10,382 nucleotides of DNA from an uncultured Clostridia bacterium (GTDB lineage: Bacteria; Bacillota; Clostridia; TANB77; CAG-508), in NCBI GenBank assembly GCA_934130975.1, contig CAKOYU010000029.1, positions 1 to 10,382 of the forward strand, given 5' to 3'. Below, in pieces: positions 6,281 through 10,382 of this stretch. Position numbers and translations under genes: made by a program. Numbering within the stretch: the first letter of the stretch is position 1; each line of letters opens with the position of its first letter. A model generated the notes under the pieces. The model saw nothing but the letters and a program-made list of their open reading frames with translations. It was not told the DNA's origin and ran no database searches.

Positions 6281-6988
6281 ATGAAAAAAATAGCAATTAT
6301 AGATAATAGAATGAGAAAAATTGAAAAAGAAAAATTAATAGAATTAGGATATGAGCTAATAGAAATAAATGAGAGCACTAAAGTATATCCAGAAATATCA
6401 TCACATGTTGATATATTTGCATGTAAAGTTAGAGATAAAATTATTATTGAGCCAACTCAATACCCAAACATTATGCCATATGAAAAGAATAGTATAAAAG
6501 GCCAAGATGAAATACAGGAAAAATATCCGGACGATATAAAATATAATGTTTGTACAATTGGAAAAAAAGCAATACACAATTTTCAATATACAGATGCAAA
6601 ATTAAAACAAGAGTTAATTAATAATAATTACGAATTAATAAATACAACACAAGGTTATACTAATTGTTCAATTGCAGTAATTGATGAAAATTCAGCAATT
6701 GTATCAGACAAAGGTCTATACAAAATATTGAAATTTCATGATATTGATACTTTATTAGTAGAAAATAATTTAGATATAAAATTGTTAAATGGCGAAAATT
6801 ACAGCAGTAAAAAAGGATTTATAGGTGGATGTATTACAAGGTTGGATGATTCAATCATCGTGTTTGGGGATTTAAAGAAAATAGATATTGATGGCAGAAT
6901 TAGAGATTTTATAACAAGTAAAAAAATAAAGATAATTGAATTTAAAGGCCTTGATATTATTGATTATGGAGGATTAATAGAAAATTGA
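6281..6988 (+). CDS. DUF6873 family protein, pentein (GME) fold
   Basis: A 235-residue soluble protein that matches my memory of the DUF6873 family, which is assigned the guanidino-group-modifying-enzyme (pentein) fold also used by arginine deiminases and amidinotransferases. The family marks I see are SSHVDIFACKV (about residues 40-50), TDAKLKQELINN (about 104-115), TTQGYTNCSIAVIDENSAIVSDKG (about 122-145) and GFIGGCITRLDD (about 179-190). Pentein enzymes use Cys, His and acidic residues; candidates here are C129, C184, H42 and D44, but I cannot assign a catalytic set, and activity on arginine-like substrates is not shown. It opens the operon, with ribosome site AGAGG 5 bases before the ATG, and its stop lies one base before the peptidase start. 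Confidence 0.8.
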   Translation: MKKIAIIDNRMRKIEKEKLIELGYELIEINESTKVYPEISSHVDIFACKVRDKIIIEPTQYPNIMPYEKNSIKGQDEIQEKYPDDIKYNVCTIGKKAIHNFQYTDAKLKQELINNNYELINTTQGYTNCSIAVIDENSAIVSDKGLYKILKFHDIDTLLVENNLDIKLLNGENYSSKKGFIGGCITRLDDSIIVFGDLKKIDIDGRIRDFITSKKIKIIEFKGLDIIDYGGLIEN

Positions 6989-6989
6989 A

Positions 6990-7718
6990 ATGGAAATATT
7001 AAAAATTAAAGAACTAGAAATACCAACAGAAATAAAGAATTATAAAACATCTAAATCTATAAGAATATATTTTAAAGGAAATGTACTTAATATTACTAAA
7101 CCAACTAGATTATCTAAAAAAAGATTATTACAGATATTAAAAGATCAAGAAGATGATATTTATAATAAATATAAAAAAATTTTAGATTCTGAAATAGATT
7201 CTATAAAACAATGGAAAACAGGAGAAAAAATATATTATCAAGGAGAAGAATTCTCAATAGTAAGAAATACTACTGATTTAAAGCAGATAAGTATTGCATT
7301 GCAACCTGATAATAAAATACTTTTGATAAAAGTACCTCAAGATTTAGAGCAGAATATCATTAAACAAACTGTTGACAAAGCAATAAAAAAATTATTCAAA
7401 AATAATACAGAAGTTTTAATAGCCCAAAAGCTTCCATATTGGAGTAAGATAACAGGATTTAAATATAATGAATTCAAAATAAGAGACGCGACAACAAGAT
7501 ATGGTAGTTGTATGCCAAGTAAGAAAAATGTATATTTTTCATCAAGGTTAATAATGTTGCCAGATGATAAAGTAGATGCAATAATTGTACATGAGTTGTG
7601 CCATATGAAATTTAAGTATCATAATAAAGATTTCTATAATTTAGTACAAACTTATATACCTAATTATAAAGAAATAGATGAATGGTTAAAACAAAATGGA
7701 AAAATAATAATGTTTTAA
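6990..7718 (+). CDS. YgjP-like (SprT/M48-type) zinc metallopeptidase
   Basis: A 242-residue soluble protein of the YgjP/DUF45 metallopeptidase family. The zinc site is HELCH (residues 201-205; two His ligands and the catalytic Glu) with a third His at 211 in KYHNKDF. The family motif RDATTRYGSC (165-174) precedes it, in place of the common KTRWGSC. The N-terminal 120 residues are the beta-rich leading domain. Substrates of the bacterial family are mostly unknown. The ATG is one base after the DUF6873 stop; the ribosome site GGAGGA (6968-6973) is 16 bases away, rather far, so translational coupling with the upstream gene is likely. An ATT at 6984 in frame would be better spaced but is a rare start. 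The next gene follows 11 bases after the stop. Confidence 0.9.
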   Translation: MEILKIKELEIPTEIKNYKTSKSIRIYFKGNVLNITKPTRLSKKRLLQILKDQEDDIYNKYKKILDSEIDSIKQWKTGEKIYYQGEEFSIVRNTTDLKQISIALQPDNKILLIKVPQDLEQNIIKQTVDKAIKKLFKNNTEVLIAQKLPYWSKITGFKYNEFKIRDATTRYGSCMPSKKNVYFSSRLIMLPDDKVDAIIVHELCHMKFKYHNKDFYNLVQTYIPNYKEIDEWLKQNGKIIMF

Positions 7719-7729
7719 AGGAGAAAAGT

Positions 7730-8683
7730 GTGGACATTCCAGAAGAATTAAAAGAAAATATAGACAAATTGTTAAAAGAAAATCAAATACATAAAATACT
7801 AGAAGATGCACAAACAGTTAGCAATAGGTACCGAAATAATGATGGCAAAGGTAAAAAATTATTAACAAAAGAATCAGAAGCGGTTTCATATGCAATATCA
7901 AGAATGCCTGCAACATATGCAGCAGTAAGTTCAGTATTGGAACAGACTTTAGATAATTATAATGAAGACCTAACAAGTGTAATCGATGTTGGAGCAGGAA
8001 CAGGAGCTGTGGTTTGGGCAGTCAATGATGTGGCCACAAGTAATGCCATTAAATGCTTTGAAAGAGAAGAAAGCATGATTAACATTGGAAAAAAACTTAT
8101 GGAAAACACAGATTTGAATGATGTTATATGGGAAAAAATTGATATATTACAAGACGAAATTCAAGAAAAATCGGATTTGGTTATAACATCATATATGATA
8201 AATGAATTGCCTAAAGGAGACAGAGAAAAAGCAGTAGAAAAATTATGGAACGCTACAAATAAACTACTTGTAATAATAGAACCAGGAACTCCGACAGGTT
8301 TTTCTAATATTCTAAAAATAAGAAAAAATCTGTTAAAGGCAGGAGGATACATTGTTGCACCTTGTTGCTGTTTACATGAATGTCCAATTACAAAAGATGA
8401 CTGGTGTGCGTTTTATGCTAGAGTTGCAAGAAGTTCTGTTCATAGACAGGCTAAAAGTGGTACTCTAGGGTATGAAGACGAAAAGTTTTCATATATTGCT
8501 TTTTCAAAAGTACCAGTAGATAATAGTGGAGAGCGAATTCTAAGACATCCTCAAATTAATTCTGGATATGTGAATGTTAAAGTGTGTTCTGCAAATGGAA
8601 TTGAAGAAAAAACATATTCTAAAAAAGATAAAGAGATTTATAAAAAAGTTAGAAAAATGGATGCAGGTCAAAAACTTTGTTAA
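7730..8683 (+). CDS. Rsm22-family SAM-dependent methyltransferase-like protein
   Basis: A 317-residue protein of the small-subunit Rsm22 family (mitochondrial relatives Rsm22/METTL17). It carries a Rossmann methyltransferase core with the SAM motif DVGAGTG (residues 86-92), the acidic end ECxRE-like segment CFEREESM (109-116) and the motif-IV region SYMINELP (154-161). A cysteine cluster follows, APCCCLHECP to DDWC, and then the family block RSSVHRQAKSGTLGYEDEKFSY. C212, C218, C226 and C286 align with the four cysteines that hold a 4Fe-4S cluster in METTL17. It probably binds or modifies small-subunit rRNA during ribosome assembly. The frame is open back to ATG 7682 inside the peptidase gene, but the ribosome site AAAGGAG (7717-7723) is 6 bases before GTG 7730, so GTG is the start. 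It is the last gene of the operon. Confidence 0.87.
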   Translation: MDIPEELKENIDKLLKENQIHKILEDAQTVSNRYRNNDGKGKKLLTKESEAVSYAISRMPATYAAVSSVLEQTLDNYNEDLTSVIDVGAGTGAVVWAVNDVATSNAIKCFEREESMINIGKKLMENTDLNDVIWEKIDILQDEIQEKSDLVITSYMINELPKGDREKAVEKLWNATNKLLVIIEPGTPTGFSNILKIRKNLLKAGGYIVAPCCCLHECPITKDDWCAFYARVARSSVHRQAKSGTLGYEDEKFSYIAFSKVPVDNSGERILRHPQINSGYVNVKVCSANGIEEKTYSKKDKEIYKKVRKMDAGQKLC

Positions 8684-8713
8684 AATTCACAGTTTAGTAA
8701 AAATAAATTCAGA

Positions 8714-8737
8714 AAATAAATAATATATTATTTATTT
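8714..8737. repeat. Perfect 24-bp A/T palindrome
   Basis: Twelve bases (8714-8725) are followed at once by their exact reverse complement (8726-8737), using only A and T. It lies 30 bases after the Rsm22 stop. It could be a weak transcript end, a cruciform or a protein-binding site; no T run follows, so terminator activity is doubtful. Confidence 0.6.
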
Positions 8738-8784
8738 CCTAAAATCTTATATAATTTAGTTGTAAATTATAAACAAAATTTAGA

Positions 8785-8816
8785 TAGACATTTTCACATT
8801 TTTGTGATATTATAAT
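8785..8816 (+). promoter_or_regulatory. yqeY promoter with an internal dyad
   Basis: -35 TAGACA (8785-8790) with a 17-bp spacer gives -10 TATTAT (8808-8813); a perfect TATAAT overlaps at 8811-8816 but would need a 20-bp spacer. The spacer holds the perfect dyad TCACA-TTTT-TGTGA (8794-8807), placed where a repressor could block the polymerase. Confidence 0.6.
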
Positions 8817-8838
8817 TCAAGATTAAGGAGTGGTTAGA

Positions 8839-9282
8839 ATGTTAAAAGAAAAATTAATGGAAGATTTAAAAGAATCAATGAAAAATAAGGATACTGTAAG
8901 AAAAAATACAGTTCAAATGGTTAGAGCATCAATACTACAAATAGAAAAAGATAAAGGTATAGAAGTAGAAGATAGCAAAATTATAGATATTATAGCAAAA
9001 GAAGTAAAAACTAAAAAAGATGCTTTAAAAGATTTCGAAAAAGCAGAAAGACAAGATTTAATAGATTTGACAAATAGAGAAATTGAAGTACTTCAAGAAT
9101 ATTTACCAAAACAATTAAGTAGAGATGAAGTAAAAGAAGAAGTACAAAAAATAATTACTGAAATTGGAGCAACATCAATGAAAGACATGGGAGCAATTAT
9201 GAAAGAGGCAAAAGCTAAAATGGGAGCTTCTGCAGAAGGCAAAACTATAAATGAAGTTGCAAAAGAAATTATGGGATTATAA
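8839..9282 (+). CDS. yqeY: GatB/YqeY domain protein
   Basis: A 147-residue soluble protein of the YqeY family, which resembles the C-terminal tRNA-binding domain of GatB, a subunit of the tRNA-dependent amidotransferase. Family marks are MLKEKLMEDLKESMKNKD at the N-terminus, RKNTVQMVRASILQIEKDKG (about 20-39), the EIEVLQEYLPKQLSRDEV block (about 80-97) and a C-terminal MGAIMKEAKAKMGASAEGK stretch. Length is normal. The free-standing protein's function is not settled; a role on tRNA or in amidation is assumed from the fold. The frame is open to GTG 8830, but that codon lies inside the ribosome site AAGGAG (8825-8830), and ATG 8839 is 8 bases after it, so I chose ATG. It has its own promoter and appears to be a single-gene unit. 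Confidence 0.92.
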   Translation: MLKEKLMEDLKESMKNKDTVRKNTVQMVRASILQIEKDKGIEVEDSKIIDIIAKEVKTKKDALKDFEKAERQDLIDLTNREIEVLQEYLPKQLSRDEVKEEVQKIITEIGATSMKDMGAIMKEAKAKMGASAEGKTINEVAKEIMGL

Positions 9283-9288
9283 TTTTTT
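9266..9288 (+). terminator. Weak A/T hairpin with T run at the yqeY end
   Basis: AAATTAT (9266-9272) pairs with ATAATTT (9279-9285) around the loop GGGATT, and the T run continues to 9288. The hairpin covers the stop codon (9280-9282). The stem has no G-C pairs, so strength is doubtful. Confidence 0.35.
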
Positions 9289-9355
9289 GATAAAGTCAAT
9301 ATCGCAAAAAAATAAATAGAGCGAGAATAAATTTGAAAAAGAGAGATATAATATA

Positions 9356-9422
9356 ATTAGCATATATTTTTGGAAAAATTTGAACTCATATAGGGTTGCA
9401 ATTTGAATAAAAATATGCTAAT
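9356..9422. repeat. Inverted repeat around the 6S promoter
   Basis: ATTAGCATAT (9356-9365) recurs inverted as ATATGCTAAT (9413-9422), 47 bases apart, each beside a short A or T run on the inner side. The right arm covers the start of the -10 region of the RNA promoter. It could be a regulator site or DNA-looping pair; no known factor is recognised. Confidence 0.5.
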
Positions 9423-9424
9423 AT
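9396..9424 (+). promoter_or_regulatory. Promoter of the 6S-like RNA
   Basis: -35 TTGCAA (9396-9401), a 17-bp spacer and -10 TAATAT (9419-9424). A start near 9431 would precede the closing stem of the RNA by about 15 bases. TATATT (9422-9427) is an alternative -10. Confidence 0.55.
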
Positions 9425-9444
9425 ATTAATAACAAAAACGAAAT

Positions 9445-9648
9445 AAGCAAACCCTGCATAGTACGTGTAGCACAGAATTTTTAGAACCTACAAGTTTAAA
9501 GAGGGGCCAGAACTTTGAGTATGGCGTGCAAGCTTACACTTTAGAGTAGTAAGAAGCCCAGGAATATTCAAGCAGGCACCCACCTGTCGAAGACAGGTCC
9601 TTAAAAATTCAGACAACTTACGGCTAAGGCGGGGATTGCTTTTTTTTT
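9445..9648 (+). ncRNA. ssrS: 6S RNA (RNA polymerase-binding regulatory RNA)
   Basis: A gene-free, G+C-richer stretch that stands out from its A/T-rich surroundings. Its ends pair: GCAAACCCTGC (9447-9457) with GCGGGGATTGC (9629-9639), followed by nine Ts (9640-9648), so the closing stem also serves as terminator. Inner marks fit 6S RNA: GGGGCCAG on the 5' side, AAGAAGCCC on the 3' side, then CACC and a perfect 7-bp hairpin ACCTGTC-GAA-GACAGGT (9582-9598) and GGCTAAGGCGGGG before the end. This order parallels the 6S layout of a closing stem, central bubble and 3' side hairpin. 6S RNA binds the housekeeping RNA polymerase by mimicking an open promoter and damps transcription in slow growth. Length of about 200 bases fits. 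It has its own promoter and lies upstream of dnaE. Another structured clostridial RNA such as raiA is the main alternative. Confidence 0.75.
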
Positions 9649-9676
9649 ATGTGTTTTATAAAAATTACAAAAAATA

Positions 9677-9705
9677 TTTTCAATTAATAATAAATGTGAT
9701 ACAAT
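9677..9705 (+). promoter_or_regulatory. dnaE promoter
   Basis: -35 TTTTCA (9677-9682), a 17-bp spacer and an extended -10 TGATACAAT (TACAAT at 9700-9705). It lies after the 6S terminator, so dnaE probably does not depend on 6S read-through. Confidence 0.55.
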
Positions 9706-9729
9706 AGCCTGAAAGAAAGGGAGAAAACT

Positions 9730-10382
9730 ATGTCAGAATTTGTACACTTACATATACACAGTGAATTTAGTTTATTAGATGGAGCGAATAGAATAAAAGA
9801 CTTACCAGTAAGAGCAAAAGAGTTAGGAATGAAGGCAATGGCAATAACAGACCATGGAGTAATGTATGGAGCCATTGACTTTTATAAAGCATGTAAGAAA
9901 GAAGGAATAAAGCCAATAATAGGATGCGAAGTATATGTTGCGCCACGTTCAAGACTAAATAAAGAACCAGGTATAGATAATAGATATAATCATTTGATAT
10001 TACTGGCCAAAAACAATAAAGGTTACAAAAATCTAAGTAAATTAGTATCAATAGGATTTACAGAAGGGTATTATTATAAGCCAAGAATAGATTTAGAAGT
10101 ATTAGAAAAATATCATGAAGGAATAATTTGTTTAAGTGCTTGTCTAGCAGGAAGTGTAAATCAAGCATTGTTAAATGGCCAAAATGAAAAGGCTGAAGAA
10201 ATAGCATTATGGCATAAAAGAGTATTTGGAAAAGACTATTATATAGAAATTCAAAATAATGGATTAAAAGAACAAGTTTTAGCAAATCAAAAATTAGTAC
10301 AATTAGCAAGAAAATTAGATATTCCATTAGTTGCAACAAATGATGCACATTATTTAAAAAGAGAAGATGCATATAACCACGA
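9730..10382 (+). CDS. dnaE: DNA polymerase III alpha subunit, 5' part (PHP domain)
   Basis: The first 217 residues of the replicative polymerase alpha subunit; the frame runs off the window without a stop. The visible part is the PHP domain: FVHLHIHSEFSLLDG (residues 4-18), AITDHGVMYGAIDFYKACK (38-56), IIGCEVYVAP (63-72), NHLILLAKN (87-95), ICLSACLAGS (133-142) and VATNDAHYL (201-209). Candidate metal ligands H6/H8/H10, D41/H42, E67, H88, D205 and H207 are all present, unlike E. coli DnaE, where the set is degraded. The PHP domain may therefore be metal-binding and possibly proofreading-active. The start ATG 9730 has ribosome site AAAGGGAG (9716-9723) 6 bases before it. Whether this is DnaE1 or a DnaE3-type protein cannot be told from this part; PolC is excluded because PolC begins with other domains before PHP. 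Confidence 0.95.
   Translation, partial: MSEFVHLHIHSEFSLLDGANRIKDLPVRAKELGMKAMAITDHGVMYGAIDFYKACKKEGIKPIIGCEVYVAPRSRLNKEPGIDNRYNHLILLAKNNKGYKNLSKLVSIGFTEGYYYKPRIDLEVLEKYHEGIICLSACLAGSVNQALLNGQNEKAEEIALWHKRVFGKDYYIEIQNNGLKEQVLANQKLVQLARKLDIPLVATNDAHYLKREDAYNH

Noticed and set aside
6172..6378. Minus-strand open frame over the terminator and operon promoter
   Set aside because: It would cross a strong terminator and a consensus promoter and overlaps the DUF6873 coding start; no ribosome site.
9445..9648. tmRNA, SRP RNA or RNase P RNA
   Set aside because: Length is too short for tmRNA or RNase P, and their signature sequences are absent, as is the SRP RNA apical motif.
9767..10372. Two long minus-strand open frames
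   Set aside because: They lie opposite the clearly coding dnaE PHP domain, have Leu/Phe-rich low-complexity translations and lack ribosome sites.

Overview
The window is very A+T-rich, uses the standard genetic code, has clear Shine-Dalgarno sites and carries a low-GC Gram-positive gene set (MgtC/SapB, a COG2509 FAD oxidoreductase, a DUF6873 pentein-like protein, an Rsm22 methyltransferase, YqeY and dnaE). It looks like chromosomal DNA of a member of class Clostridia (Bacillota), quite possibly an uncultured gut species. I cannot name the species.

Layout. Positions 1-98 hold a 42-bp tandem repeat; a 23-bp piece spanning the junction of two units reappears inverted at 6204-6226. A consensus-like promoter (141-169) then drives a tightly packed plus-strand operon: DUF2809 membrane protein, DUF2975 membrane protein, small YozG-like HTH regulator, an unrecognised single-pass membrane-anchored protein, and a DUF6688 polytopic membrane protein (192-3197). 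The operon ends at a hairpin shared with the convergent mgtC/sapB gene (3218-3904, minus). mgtC and the FAD oxidoreductase gene (4048-5607) diverge from two promoters that share one palindromic -35 hexamer. A free-standing single-gene unit follows (promoter 5610-5638, leader hairpin, orphan CDS 5710-6150, strong terminator), with codon use unlike its neighbours.

After the inverted repeat copy, a second consensus promoter (6237-6264) drives a three-gene operon: DUF6873 pentein-fold protein, YgjP/SprT-like zinc metallopeptidase, and an Rsm22-family methyltransferase with four candidate Fe-S cysteines. Next come a separately promoted yqeY gene (8839-9282), a structured RNA that I call 6S RNA (about 9445-9648), and the 5' part of dnaE (9730 to the window end) with an intact PHP domain.

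Much of the second half is information processing: rRNA methylation and ribosome assembly (Rsm22), a tRNA-amidotransferase-like domain (YqeY), RNA polymerase control (6S) and replication (DnaE). The first half is membrane and accessory genes. I found no CRISPR array, transposase, toxin-antitoxin pair, tRNA or rRNA. The points most worth checking are the orphan cassette, the five-gene membrane operon with its small regulator, the inverted repeat copies, and the mirror-symmetric divergent promoter.
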